NCBI GenBank assembly: GCA_963818445.1 | Contig: CAWFSG010000007.1 | Location: 1-64,000 of the forward strand | Reading direction: 5' to 3' | DNA: 64,000 bases | Source: Prado023 sp963818445 | GTDB lineage: Bacteria > Actinomycetota > Actinomycetes > S36-B12 > CAIYMF01 | In this document: positions 52,446 to 61,823 of the stretch, in pieces | Layout of the letters: each line of letters begins with the position of its first letter | Position numbering within the stretch: position 1 is the first letter of the stretch | Notes under the pieces: generated by a model | Told to the model about the DNA's origin: nothing | What the model saw: only the letters and a program-made list of their open reading frames with translations | Database searches by the model: none | Position numbers and translations under genes: made by a program

Positions 52446-52470
52446 TGGCACTCCGACCCTTTGAGTGCCA
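52446..52470 (+). promoter_or_regulatory. CIRCE-like HrcA operator
   Basis: TGGCACTC (52446-52453), a nine-base spacer and GAGTGCCA (52463-52470) match the CIRCE arrangement GCACTC-N9-GAGTGC. The outer bases are TGG/CCA instead of the usual TTA/TAA. It overlaps the -10 TAGGAT and sits 54 bases before hrcA, so HrcA should repress its own operon. Confidence 0.88.
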
Positions 52471-52524
52471 GTGCGGCGGCCCGTGCCAGTGCCGTCCCGC
52501 GCTGGCCGCGTGGAGGAGGTGCCC

Positions 52525-53538
52525 ATGCTCGATGACCGCAAGCTCTCGGTGCTGCGCGCCATCGTCGAGGACTACGTACGCACCCACGAGCCGGTGGGCT
52601 CGAAGGGGCTGGTGGATCGACACTCGCTGGGTGTCTCCCCGGCCACCATCCGCAACGACATGGCCGTGCTGGAGGAGGAGGGCTTCATCGCCCAGCCGCA
52701 CACCAGCGCCGGGCGGATCCCGACCGACAAGGGCTACCGGCTCTTCGTCGACCGGCTCTCCCAGGTCAAGCCGCTGAGCCCCGCCGAGCGCCGGGCGATC
52801 GAGAACTTCCTGGCCGGCGCCGTGGACCTCGACGACGTGATGGGTCGCTCGGTGCGCCTGCTGGCCCAGATCACCCGGCAGGTGGCCCTCGTCCAGTACC
52901 CGTCGCTGACCAGCTCCGCGGTCCGCCACGTCGAGCTCGTCCCCTTGAGCGAGCATCGCCTGCTGCTGGTCCTGATCGCCGACACCGGCCGGATCGAGCA
53001 GCGCGTCGTCGAGGTGCCCGCGGCACTGTCCGACGACGACCTCGCCCGTCTGCGCAGCCTGCTCAACGAGTCGGTGGGCGGTGGCTCGTTCACCACCGTC
53101 GCCGACCGCGTGGCCGACCTGCCCGAGCGCTTCGACGAGGCCAACCGGCCGACGGTCTCGGTGGTGCTCGCGACGCTGCTCGAGACCGTCGTGGAGCGCC
53201 ACGAGGAGCGCATCGTGATGGGCGGCACAGCGAACCTCGCCCGGTACGTCGATGGGTTCGACGGCCTGCAGCCGGTCCTCGAGGCGCTCGAGGAGCAGAT
53301 GGTCCTGCTCCGCCTGCTCGGCGAGACGCGCGCGGAGGCCGTCACCGTCACGATCGGCCACGAGAACCTGGTGGCCGGCATGAGCAGCACCTCCGTGATC
53401 AGCGCCGGATACGGCCCGAACCACGGGACCGTCGCACGGCTCGGGGTCGTCGGCCCCACCCACATGGACTACCCCAGCACGATGGCCTCGGTCCGGGCGG
53501 TCGCCCGGTACCTGGGACAGCTGCTGCGAAACGAATAG
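52525..53538 (+). CDS. hrcA: Heat-inducible transcription repressor HrcA
   Basis: HrcA binds CIRCE sites and is kept active by chaperonin. The winged-helix N-terminus (SVLRAIVEDYVRTHEPVGSK and SPATIRNDMAVLEEEGFI, about residues 8-60) and the dimerisation/GAF-like remainder are complete at 337 residues. GGAGGAGG precedes ATG 52525. dnaJ follows after seven bases. Confidence 0.96.
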   Translation: MLDDRKLSVLRAIVEDYVRTHEPVGSKGLVDRHSLGVSPATIRNDMAVLEEEGFIAQPHTSAGRIPTDKGYRLFVDRLSQVKPLSPAERRAIENFLAGAVDLDDVMGRSVRLLAQITRQVALVQYPSLTSSAVRHVELVPLSEHRLLLVLIADTGRIEQRVVEVPAALSDDDLARLRSLLNESVGGGSFTTVADRVADLPERFDEANRPTVSVVLATLLETVVERHEERIVMGGTANLARYVDGFDGLQPVLEALEEQMVLLRLLGETRAEAVTVTIGHENLVAGMSSTSVISAGYGPNHGTVARLGVVGPTHMDYPSTMASVRAVARYLGQLLRNE

Positions 53539-53545
53539 GACCCCC

Positions 53546-54680
53546 GTGGCCAACGACTACTACGCCACCCTGGGTGTGGCCCGCGACGCGAGCGCCGATG
53601 AGATCAAGCGCTCGTACCGCCGCCTGGCCCGGGAGCTGCATCCGGACGTGAACCCCGACCCGGTCACCCAGGAGCGCTTCAAGGAGGTGACGGCGGCCTA
53701 TGAGGTGCTCTCCGACCCGGAGAAGCGCCAGATGTACGACCTCGGCGCCGACCCGCGCAGCCCCGGCGGCGGCAGCCCGTTCGGCCCCGGCACGGCTGGG
53801 TTCGGCTTCGGCGACATCATGGACGCCTTCTTCGGCGGCCAGCAGGCGCGCGGGCCGAAGCCGCGGGTCCGTCGCGGCCAGGACGCCCTGATCAAGGTGA
53901 CCATCGACCTTCCGGAGGCTGCGTTCGGCGTGGTCAAGGAGATCCAGGTCGACACCGCCCTGGTCTGCCCGACGTGCACCGGTACGGGTGCCGCGACCGG
54001 TCACCAGCCGAGCGAGTGCTCGATGTGCCGGGGTCGCGGCGAGATCCAGTCGGTGCAGAGGTCCTTCCTCGGCCAGGTCATGACCTCACGTCCCTGCCCC
54101 CAGTGCCAGGGCTTACGGCACGGTGATCACCCACCCGTGCCCGGAGTGCAACGCCGAGGGACGCGTGCGCACCCGGCGCACCCTGAAGGTCAAGATCCCC
54201 GCCGGCATCGACGACGGCACCCGGATCCAGCTCTCCGGCGAGGGCGAGGTCGGCCCCGGCGGTGGGCCTGCGGGCGACCTGTACGTGGAGGTCTCGACCC
54301 GGCCGCACGCGGTCTTCCAGCGCAGCGGCGATGACCTGCACTGCTCGATCGCCCTGCCCATGACGGCGGCGGCTCTGGGCACCGTCCTGAAGCTCGAGAC
54401 CCTCGATGGCACCGAGGACGTCGAGATCCGCCCAGGCACCCAGCCCGGTCACGTGGTCACGCTCAAGGCACGCGGCGTTCCGCACCTGCGCGCCACCGGT
54501 CGCGGGGACCTGCTGGTCCACATCGATGTCCAGACCCCGACGAGGCTCGATCCGCGCCAGGAGGAGCTCCTGCGCGAGTTCGCCTCGATCCGCGGCGAGG
54601 AGACGGTGAGCACCACCTTCACCCGCCCGGAGAAGGAGGGGCTGTTCACCCGCATCAAGGACGCGTTCTCCGCCAAATGA
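53546..54680 (+). CDS. dnaJ: Chaperone DnaJ, frameshifted in the zinc-finger region
   Basis: The J domain with HPD near residue 32, the Gly/Phe linker and the C-terminal substrate domains are present. The zinc region has four CxxCxGxG-type repeats: CPTCTGTG, CSMCRGRG, CPQCQG and CPECNAEG. Between the third and fourth the frame breaks at GGCTTACGG. Dropping one T at 54113-54114 gives CPQCQGYGTVITHPCPEC and a normal protein of 377 residues. GTG 53546 follows hrcA. An essential-type gene with a one-base break favours a sequencing error. Confidence 0.92.
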
Positions 54681-55426
54681 CCGCGGCGGTGTTCCTCATC
54701 GAGCAGGCCGTGGCGGCGCGGTCCGGGGTCGGTGACCTCGTCGAGCTCTCCGGACCTGAGGGACGCCACGCGGTCGCGGTCAAGCGGCTCCAGGTCGGCG
54801 AGCGCATCGACCTCGGCGACGGGTCGGGAACCGTGCTCCGCGCGGTCGTCGAGGCCGTGTCCGGTCGGGAATCCCTCGTGGCCCGGGTGCAGGAGCGTGA
54901 GGTCCTCGCGCCACCGCAGCCCCGGATCGTCGTCGTCCAGGCGCTGCCCAAGGGGGAGCGCGGCGAGACCGCTGTGGAGACCCTGACCGAGGTGGGTGTC
55001 GACGTCATCGTGCCCTGGCAGGCCGAACGCTGCGTGGCGCGCTGGACCGGCGACAAGGTGCAGCGCGGTCGGGCGAAGTGGGCGGCAGCAGCCCGCGCAG
55101 CCGGCAAGCAGGCCCGACGGGCGTGGCTCCCCGAGGTGGCGCCGCTGGCCCGGACCGCCGACGTCGAGTCGCTGGTCGCCGCCGCTGCGTGCGCGATCGT
55201 CCTGCACGAGGAGGCCCAGGAGTCGCTGCGCGACCTCGTCGTGCCGGACGCCGGCGACGTCGTGCTCATCGTCGGACCCGAGGGCGGCGTGAGCCCCGAC
55301 GAGCTCGCGCGCTTCACCGCCGCCGGCGCCCAGCTCGCGCTGCTCGGCCCGACGGTCATGCGCACGTCCACGGCGGGGACGGTCGCCGCTGCTGTGATCC
55401 TGTCGGCCACCCCCCGCTGGTCCTGA
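54677..55426 (+). CDS. rsmE: 16S rRNA m3U1498 methyltransferase RsmE
   Basis: RsmE is a SPOUT (knotted) methyltransferase acting on 16S rRNA. It has an N-terminal PUA-like part (SGPEGRHAVAVKRLQVGE), ALPKGERGE and the knot motifs IVGPEGGVSPDE (near residue 195) and LLGPTVMRTSTAG. Length is 249 residues. The start overlaps the dnaJ stop (ATGA), so it belongs to the hrcA operon. Confidence 0.95.
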   Translation: MTAAVFLIEQAVAARSGVGDLVELSGPEGRHAVAVKRLQVGERIDLGDGSGTVLRAVVEAVSGRESLVARVQEREVLAPPQPRIVVVQALPKGERGETAVETLTEVGVDVIVPWQAERCVARWTGDKVQRGRAKWAAAARAAGKQARRAWLPEVAPLARTADVESLVAAAACAIVLHEEAQESLRDLVVPDAGDVVLIVGPEGGVSPDELARFTAAGAQLALLGPTVMRTSTAGTVAAAVILSATPRWS

Positions 55427-55443
55427 TCCGGCAGGATGGGCCC

Positions 55444-55788
55444 ATGAGCGATGCCTGCCTGTTCTGCAAGATCGTCGCCGGCGAGATCCCGGCCACGATC
55501 GTCGACGAGACCGACACGACGCTGGCGTTCCGCGACATCGCGCCGGTGTCCCCGACGCACGTGCTCATCATCCCGAAGCAGCACGTCGCGACCCTGGACG
55601 AGGCGGTCGCGGTCGACCCGGCGATCGCCGCCGACGTGATCACCCGATGCGTCCACGTCGCGCAGCTCGAGGGGCTGGTCGGTGGGTACCGGGTGGTCAT
55701 CAACAACGGCCGTCTCGGCGGCCAGGAGGTGGGCCACCTGCACGCGCACGTCCTCGGCGGGCGCGCGCACTCGTGGCCCCCAGGATGA
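55444..55788 (+). CDS. HIT family hydrolase
   Basis: The 114-residue protein has the N-terminal CLFCKIVAGEIPA, LIIPKQHV and the catalytic HLHAHVLGG (His triad) near residue 98. HIT proteins hydrolyse nucleoside phosphoramidates or similar; the precise substrate is not evident. CAGGAT (55432-55437) lies six bases before ATG 55444. It lies between rsmE and phoH, its usual place. Confidence 0.94.
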   Translation: MSDACLFCKIVAGEIPATIVDETDTTLAFRDIAPVSPTHVLIIPKQHVATLDEAVAVDPAIAADVITRCVHVAQLEGLVGGYRVVINNGRLGGQEVGHLHAHVLGGRAHSWPPG

Positions 55789-55811
55789 ACGGGACTTACC
55801 CTTGAGTCGTC

Positions 55812-56843
55812 ATGACTGAATCCACCCTGCGCCCCGAGCGCATCCAGCACACCGTGATCGTCCCTGCGAGCCTCGACATGGTCGCCGTGGTCGGGGTCGG
55901 TGACGAGGTCCTGCGCGCCATCGAGGCCGAGTTCCCCACCATGGACATCCACGTCCGCGGCAACCAGATCACCCTCACGGGCGGATCGGGGGACCTGCAC
56001 CTGGTCGAGCGGCTCTTCGACGAGATCGTGTCGATCGTGCGCACCGGCCAGGGCATGAGCCCCGACGCCGCGCGCCGGGCGCTGTCGATGCTGCGCGCCG
56101 AGCCCGAGAGCCGGCCGGTGGACGTGCTCACGGCCAACATCCTGTCCAACCGCGGGCGCACGATCCGGCCCAAGACGCTGAACCAGAAGCGCTACGTGGA
56201 CGCGATCGACCAGCACACGATCGTGTTCGGGATCGGCCCCGCCGGCACCGGCAAGACCTACCTCGCGGTGGCCAAGGCCGTCCAGGCGCTGCAGGCCAAG
56301 AAGGTCAACCGGATCGTGCTGACCCGACCGGCGGTCGAGGCCGGCGAGCGGCTGGGCTACCTGCCCGGCACGCTCTCGGAGAAGATCGACCCCTACCTGC
56401 GCCCGCTCTACGACGCCCTGCGCGACATGCTCGACCCGGACTCGATCCCACGGCTGCTGACCTCCGGGGTGATCGAGGTCGCCCCGCTTGCCTACATGCG
56501 CGGGCGCACCCTCAACGACGCGTTCGTCATCCTCGACGAGGCACAGAACACCTCGCCGGACCAGATGAAGATGTTCCTGACCCGTCTCGGCTTCGGCTCG
56601 ACGATGGTCGTCACCGGCGACATCACGCAGGTGGACCTCCCCGGGGGCACGGACTCCGGGCTGAAGGTCGTCCAGGGGATCCTCGACGGTGTGCGCGACG
56701 TGTCCTTCTGCTACCTCAACGCCCACGACGTGGTCCGGCACAGCCTGGTGACCGACATCGTCCAGGCCTACGGCCGCTACGACGAGGAGCAGGCGCGCAG
56801 CGACCGCGCAGATCGGCCGGTCCGGCCGGTCAGGCGGCGCTGA
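55812..56843 (+). CDS. phoH: PhoH-like ATPase
   Basis: The 343-residue protein has an N-terminal KH-like half and a P-loop NTPase half: Walker A GPAGTGKTY near residue 142, the RPAVEAGERLGYLPG segment and Walker B FVILDEAQN near 237. It is the PhoH type coupled to ybeY and probably acts on RNA. TACCCT (55797-55802) ends nine bases before ATG 55812. The stop overlaps ybeY by one base. Confidence 0.95.
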   Translation: MTESTLRPERIQHTVIVPASLDMVAVVGVGDEVLRAIEAEFPTMDIHVRGNQITLTGGSGDLHLVERLFDEIVSIVRTGQGMSPDAARRALSMLRAEPESRPVDVLTANILSNRGRTIRPKTLNQKRYVDAIDQHTIVFGIGPAGTGKTYLAVAKAVQALQAKKVNRIVLTRPAVEAGERLGYLPGTLSEKIDPYLRPLYDALRDMLDPDSIPRLLTSGVIEVAPLAYMRGRTLNDAFVILDEAQNTSPDQMKMFLTRLGFGSTMVVTGDITQVDLPGGTDSGLKVVQGILDGVRDVSFCYLNAHDVVRHSLVTDIVQAYGRYDEEQARSDRADRPVRPVRRR

Positions 56844-57298
56844 TGGCCGAGGTCGAGGTCGACAACCGGAGCAGCATCCCGGTCGACCCCGAGCCCCTCG
56901 TCGCCCAGGCGGCCTTCATGATCGATCGCCTGGGCCTGCATCCCGACGTGGAGCTGTCCATCTCCCTGGTGGACCCCGAGGAGATCACCGAGCTGCATGT
57001 GCGCTGGATGGACCTGCCGGGGCCGACCGACGTGCTGAGCTTCCCGATGGACGAGCTGCGCGCGCCGCAGCCGGGCGAGAGCCCGGAGCCGGGCATGCTG
57101 GGCGATGTGGTGATCTGCCCGCAGGTGGCTGCCGAGCAGGGCGAGGCGGCCGGTCACGGGCTGTCCGGTGAGCTCGAGCTGCTGCTGACCCATGGGATCC
57201 TGCACCTGCTCGGCCACGACCATGCCGAGCCCGAGGAGCATGCGGTGATGTTCGGCCTCCAGGACCAGCTGCTGGCCGCATGGCGGGGACGGGGCTGA
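56843..57298 (+). CDS. ybeY: Endoribonuclease YbeY
   Basis: YbeY is a metal-dependent RNase for rRNA maturation and quality control. The 151-residue protein carries PTDVLSFPMDE and the zinc motif THGILHLLGHDHAEPEEH near residue 115 (HxxxHxxGxxH). ATG 56843 overlaps the phoH stop, and the corC gene follows after three bases. Confidence 0.96.
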   Translation: MAEVEVDNRSSIPVDPEPLVAQAAFMIDRLGLHPDVELSISLVDPEEITELHVRWMDLPGPTDVLSFPMDELRAPQPGESPEPGMLGDVVICPQVAAEQGEAAGHGLSGELELLLTHGILHLLGHDHAEPEEHAVMFGLQDQLLAAWRGRG

Positions 57299-57301
57299 GG
57301 C

Positions 57302-58679
57302 ATGGCGGACTCCGACTGGGTGATGCTGGTCCTGGCGGTCCTGTTCGTCGTCACGGCCGCCTTCCTCGTGGCGGCTGAGACGGCGATCGGGCGCGTGTCC
57401 CGCTCGCGGGTCGAGGAGATGGCCCGCGAGAAGCCGGGCAAGTCCACCGAGCGGCTGCGCCTGATCGTCGAGGACCGGGCGCGCTACGTGAACGTGATGC
57501 TGTTCCTGCACATCGGCGTTCGCGGTGGCGGCCACGGCCCTGGTGACCTACCTCTGTGTCGAGGTGGCCACGTGGGGTCCGCTTCTTGGGCTGTTCGTCG
57601 CGCTGCTGATCATGACCGGCGTCATGTTCATCGCGCTCGGCGTCGCGCCGCGGACGCTGGGCCGCCAGCACGCGGACCGGATCGCCATCCGCTGGGGGAA
57701 GTTCGCGCGCGGAGCGGCCGCGGTGCTCGGCCCGTTCGTCTCGCTGCTGATCCTGATCGGCAACGCCCTGACCCCGGGCAAGGGCTACCGGGAGGGGCCG
57801 TTCGCCAGCCAGGCGGAGCTGCGTGAGCTCGTCGACCAGGCCGAGGCCGACCGGGTCATCGAGGACGACGAGGCAGCGATGCTGCACTCGGTGTTCGAGC
57901 TCGGCGACACGATCGTGCGCGAGGTGATGGTGCCGCGCACCGAGATGGTCTGGATCGAGCGGCACAAGACACTGCGCCAGGCGCTGTCGCTGGCGCTGCG
58001 CTCCGGGTACTCCCGCATCCCGGTGATCGGCGAGGGCCCCGACGACGTCGTGGGCGTGTTCTACCTCAAGGACGTGGTCAACCGGGTGTTCGAGCATCGC
58101 GAGTCCGAGGCCACCGAGCGGATCGACTCCCGCATGCGCGCGGCCACGTTCGTGCCGGACTCCAAGCTCGTCGACGACCTGCTTCGCGACCTGCAGTCCC
58201 AGCGCGTGCACATGGCGATCGCCGTCGACGAGTACGGCGGCACCGCCGGCTTGGTGACGATCGAGGACGTCCTCGAGGAGATCGTCGGCGAGATCACCGA
58301 CGAGTACGACCACGAGCCGCCCGAGATCGAGAAGCTCGCAGGGGGCGGCTACCGCCTCAGCGCCCGCCTGCACGTGGAGGACGCCGGCGAGCTGCTGGGG
58401 TTCGACATCGACTCCGACTCCGAGGGTGTGGACACCGTCGCCGGGCTGATCGCCAAGCGACTGGGCAAGGTCGCCCTGCCGGGGTCGTCGATCACGATCG
58501 AGGGCTGGGTGCTGACCGCCGAGCAGGCGGCGGGCCGGCGCAACCGGATCACCACCGTGCTGGCCGAGCAGGTCCCAGCGCGCTCCTCCGAGGTGGGCGT
58601 CGAGCCGTCGAACGGCAGGTCGACTGCCGCAGGTGCGTCGGCCGGCACCGCGAACGGCCGTGAGGACGCATCCGCATGA
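57302..58679 (+). CDS. CorC/HlyC-type CNNM membrane transporter, frameshifted
   Basis: A DUF21 (CNNM) membrane domain with about four helices (residues 5-25 and on) is followed by a CBS pair (about 205-330) and a CorC/HlyC C-terminal domain; such proteins are linked to Mg/Co efflux. The frame breaks at ATCGGCGTTCGCGG (57511-57524). Removing one T at 57519-57520 restores LHIGVAVAATALVTYL and a 458-residue product. The start is three bases after ybeY. The stop overlaps era as ATGA. Confidence 0.92.
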
Positions 58680-59605
58680 CCGAGCACCGCAGCGGCTTCG
58701 TCGCGATCGTGGGACGGCCCAACGCCGGCAAGTCCACCCTCACGAACGCCCTCGTGGGCCAGAAGGTGGCGATCACCTCGAGCAAGCCGCAGACCACGCG
58801 TCGGGTCATCCGCGGCATGATCCACCTCCCGGACGCCCAGGTCGTGCTGGTCGACACCCCCGGGATCCACCGTCCGCGCAACGCCCTCGGTGAGCGGCTC
58901 AACGCGCTCGTCGAGCAGCAGTGGGCGGAGGTGGACGCGATCGCCCTGTGCCTGCCCGCCGACGAGGAGATCGGGCCGGGGGACCGCCGCATCGCCCACC
59001 GCCTGGCCGGCGCCACCCGGGGCGGCACCCGCACGCCCGTGATCGCGCTGGTCACCAAGACCGACCGGATCTCGCGGCCCAACCTCGCGGCCAAGCTCAC
59101 CTCCGTGATGGAGCTCGGAACGGCCGCCAGCCTCGAGTGGGCGGCGGTCGTGCCGGTCTCGGCCAAGGCCGGCGACCAGCTCGACGACGTGATCGCGGAG
59201 TTCATCGCAGCCCTGCCGGTGGGCCCGGCGCTGTACCCCGATGGGGAGCTCACCGACGAGCCGGAGATCATCATGGTCGCCGAGCTGATCCGCGAGGCTG
59301 CCCTGGAGGGTGTCAGCGACGAGCTGCCGCACTCGATCGCGGTGGTCGTCGAGGAGATGGCCATGCGCGAGGACCGGCACCCGGATCGCCCCCTGCTGGA
59401 CATCCACGCCAACCTGTTCGTCGAGCGGCCCTCGCAGAAGGCCATCGTGATCGGGGCCAAGGGCGCTCGGCTGCGCGACGTGGGTACGCGCTCCCGGGCT
59501 GCCATCGAGGCGATGCTGGGCACGCCGGTGTATCTCGACCTGCACGTGAAGGTCGCCAAGGAGTGGCAGCGCGACCCCAAGCAGCTGCGTCGACTGGGCT
59601 TCTGA
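58676..59605 (+). CDS. era: GTPase Era
   Basis: Era binds 16S rRNA and aids 30S maturation. G1 GRPNAGKST near residue 14, DTPGIH, TKTD and the C-terminal KH domain (about residues 230-300, with AIVIGAKGARLRDVG) are present. Length is 309 residues. It overlaps the corC stop and is separated from recO by 107 bases. Confidence 0.97.
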   Translation: MTEHRSGFVAIVGRPNAGKSTLTNALVGQKVAITSSKPQTTRRVIRGMIHLPDAQVVLVDTPGIHRPRNALGERLNALVEQQWAEVDAIALCLPADEEIGPGDRRIAHRLAGATRGGTRTPVIALVTKTDRISRPNLAAKLTSVMELGTAASLEWAAVVPVSAKAGDQLDDVIAEFIAALPVGPALYPDGELTDEPEIIMVAELIREAALEGVSDELPHSIAVVVEEMAMREDRHPDRPLLDIHANLFVERPSQKAIVIGAKGARLRDVGTRSRAAIEAMLGTPVYLDLHVKVAKEWQRDPKQLRRLGF

Positions 59606-59712
59606 GGCCCGCGGCTTCCCGGGCGCGGATGCCCGGCCGGTAGTGGGGCCACGGCTCCTCGGCACGGACGCCGCTCACGGCGGGTGGCCGATGCGGGGCG
59701 CACAATGGGGCG

Positions 59713-60444
59713 GTGCCGACCTACCGCGACTCCGGGGTGGTGCTGCGCACGCACAAGCTCGGTGAGGCGGACCGGATCATCACCCTGCTGACCCGCAGCC
59801 ACGGCCGGGTGCGCGCCGTCGCCCGCGGGGTCCGGCGGACCAGCTCGAAGTTCGGTGCCCGCCTGGAGCCGATGGGCCTGGTCGACGCGCAGTTCCACAT
59901 CGGCCGTTCGCTGGACTCCGTGACGCAGGTGGAGTCGCTGTTCTCCTTCGGCGCTGACCTGGCAGGCGACTACCCGCGCTGGACCGCCGCCCAGGCGATC
60001 TGCGAGACGGCCGAGCGCCTGACCCCCGAGGAGCGCGAGCCGGCGCCCGCGCAGTTCCAGCTGTTGGTGGGGGGATTGCGCGCGCTGGCCCAGCGCGACC
60101 ATTCCCCAGGGCTGGTCCTCGATGCCTACCTGGTCCGGTCGCTGGCGATCGCGGGATGGGCCGCGTCGTTCGATGCGTGCGCACGCTGCGGTGAGGCCGG
60201 GCCGCACCGGGCATTCAGCCTGCCCGGCGGCGGGGCCCTGTGCGCGGACTGCCGGGTCCCCGGTTCGGCCACACCTCGTCCGGCCACGCTGGAGCTGCTG
60301 GGCGCGCTCCTGTCCGGCGACTGGGAGGTGGCCGACGCCTCCGACGAGCGCGCGCGGCGTGAGGCGTCCGGGCTCGTCGCGGCCTACCTCCAGTGGCACC
60401 TGGAGCGGCAGCTGAAGTCCCTGCCGTTGGTCGAGCGGACCTGA
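59713..60444 (+). CDS. recO: DNA repair protein RecO
   Basis: RecO loads RecA in the RecFOR pathway. The N-terminal OB fold (RDSGVVLRTHKLGEADRI), the RGVRRTSSKFGARLEP segment and a four-Cys zinc site (CARCGE and CADC, about residues 157-181) are present in a 243-residue protein. CACAAT (59701-59706) lies six bases before GTG 59713, suggesting a leaderless message. Confidence 0.95.
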   Translation: MPTYRDSGVVLRTHKLGEADRIITLLTRSHGRVRAVARGVRRTSSKFGARLEPMGLVDAQFHIGRSLDSVTQVESLFSFGADLAGDYPRWTAAQAICETAERLTPEEREPAPAQFQLLVGGLRALAQRDHSPGLVLDAYLVRSLAIAGWAASFDACARCGEAGPHRAFSLPGGGALCADCRVPGSATPRPATLELLGALLSGDWEVADASDERARREASGLVAAYLQWHLERQLKSLPLVERT

Positions 60445-60504
60445 AGCGCAGGCCGGCGCGCCCATCCGAGCCGGGAGTCGTCCCGCAGTCCGGACCACGT
60501 CCTC

Positions 60505-61158
60505 CTACCGGTCGCCTCGTCGGCTCTCGATGGCCGAGGACGTGCTGGTGTCGACGGTGACGACTGAGTCGAGGTCGCCCCTGTGGGACGACACCAGTCG
60601 GCCGGCATGGTCGAGCTGCACGTGCTCGTACGAGCGGGTCACGAGGTATTCCCGCTGACTCCCGTCCACGGCCAGCAGCCGCTCCTTCGTGCCCAGCCAA
60701 TGCACGACACTGGTCGACGCGGGGTTCAGGGAGAGCGGCACCCCGGCGGCGGTCGGGCTGGTCCCCGTGGTCTGCCACGCGGGCGCGGGAGGCGGCCATG
60801 CAGCCGGGGGCCTCTCGTCGATCACCCGGACGGCCGCCGCCTCAAGGCTCTGGGGGGCGTCCCAGGCTGTGGTCACGCACGCGACGCCGCCGCTGCGGAA
60901 CTGCTGCTCACTGATCGGCCGGGGGGACGCAGCCGGTGCGACTGCGGTGGCTGCCAATGCCGCGCCGGCACCCACGAGGAACGCGGGCGCGATGGCCGCA
61001 AGCACGGTGGCCACGGAGCGTCGGGGGAGGTATCCGGGTGCCCAACCGGTCCCGGTCGGGCTGGGACTCCGCATGTGGGCCACTACCCGCCCGGTCGCGG
61101 CGCATACCCTGCGCAGGAGGGTTGTCGAACTTCTGCTCAGCTCCTGCGGTGGTGCCAT
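60505..61158 (-). CDS. Hypothetical membrane-anchored secreted protein
   Basis: After a basic N-terminal region there is one hydrophobic helix (about residues 48-74, VATVLAAIAPAFLVGAGAAL) and an extracytoplasmic part of about 140 residues. The part has paired Pro motifs (PPAAWPPPAPAW) and no family I recognise. The start is uncertain: ATG 61158 overlaps the end of the phosphatase gene by 22 bases, while ATG 61074 would give a shorter N-terminus. Codon use fits a real gene. It is probably in one transcript with the phosphatase gene upstream. Confidence 0.55.
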   Translation of the reverse strand: MAPPQELSRSSTTLLRRVCAATGRVVAHMRSPSPTGTGWAPGYLPRRSVATVLAAIAPAFLVGAGAALAATAVAPAASPRPISEQQFRSGGVACVTTAWDAPQSLEAAAVRVIDERPPAAWPPPAPAWQTTGTSPTAAGVPLSLNPASTSVVHWLGTKERLLAVDGSQREYLVTRSYEHVQLDHAGRLVSSHRGDLDSVVTVDTSTSSAIESRRGDR

Positions 61159-61745
61159 CCACCGACGTGCCCGCGCGCTGCCTTCAACGACTCGAAGGCT
61201 GTCTTGCGTTCCTCGTCGGTGGCGCCCGTGCGGTTCAGGTGCCAGTCCAGGGCGTGCTCGGCGTAGGAGGCCTTGGCCTCCGGCCGGGCCTGCGTGATCA
61301 TCAGCAGCGCCTCACCCGGCTCGTAGCCCTGGTCGAGCAGCACCGCGTAGGCCATGGACGGCCCTCGCGCCTGGCCGAGCGCGCAGTGTGTGAGCAGGAC
61401 GGTGCCGGGGATCTTCAGCGCCTCGCGGGCGAAGCCCACCCCGCTGTCGAACCAGCCCTCGGCAGTCCCCGCGGCCTCGTCCTCCGTCCCGGCCTGGTGG
61501 TACTCCACGTCCGGCGCCAGTTGGGCCACGAGCCTCTCGTCCGAGGTCTCCGTGCGGCAGTCGAGGATGTGGGTCAGCCCGTGCCCCTGCAGCTCGTTGA
61601 GCACGGTTCCGGGGTCTGCGTCGCCGCTGCGCAGTGATCCGCCCACGTAGAGGAAGGGGGTCACCTGGTGCGCGTTCGCCCAGACCGGGTGTCCCCTGTG
61701 GTCCGGTGCGTCCTTGGAGCGGGCGTCGTCCGCTGCGTCGTCCAT
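61137..61745 (-). CDS. Dual-specificity-like protein phosphatase
   Basis: The 202-residue protein has the C-x5-R phosphatase loop THCALGQARGPSMAYAVLL near residue 118 and a preceding HILDCRTETSDE acidic loop. It is thus a cysteine-based tyrosine/dual-specificity-type enzyme; its target is unknown. ATG 61745 follows an AATGCT hexamer by seven bases on the minus strand. It faces uppS with 78 bases between starts. Confidence 0.85.
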   Translation of the reverse strand: MDDAADDARSKDAPDHRGHPVWANAHQVTPFLYVGGSLRSGDADPGTVLNELQGHGLTHILDCRTETSDERLVAQLAPDVEYHQAGTEDEAAGTAEGWFDSGVGFAREALKIPGTVLLTHCALGQARGPSMAYAVLLDQGYEPGEALLMITQARPEAKASYAEHALDWHLNRTGATDEERKTAFESLKAARGHVGGWHHRRS

Positions 61746-61823
61746 GCCCCCAGCATTCCCCTCGCGCCTGCCATCCGCGCGCCGGCGCGGCAACCGGGCC
61801 CCTGTCCGCGGGAGGATTCCCCC

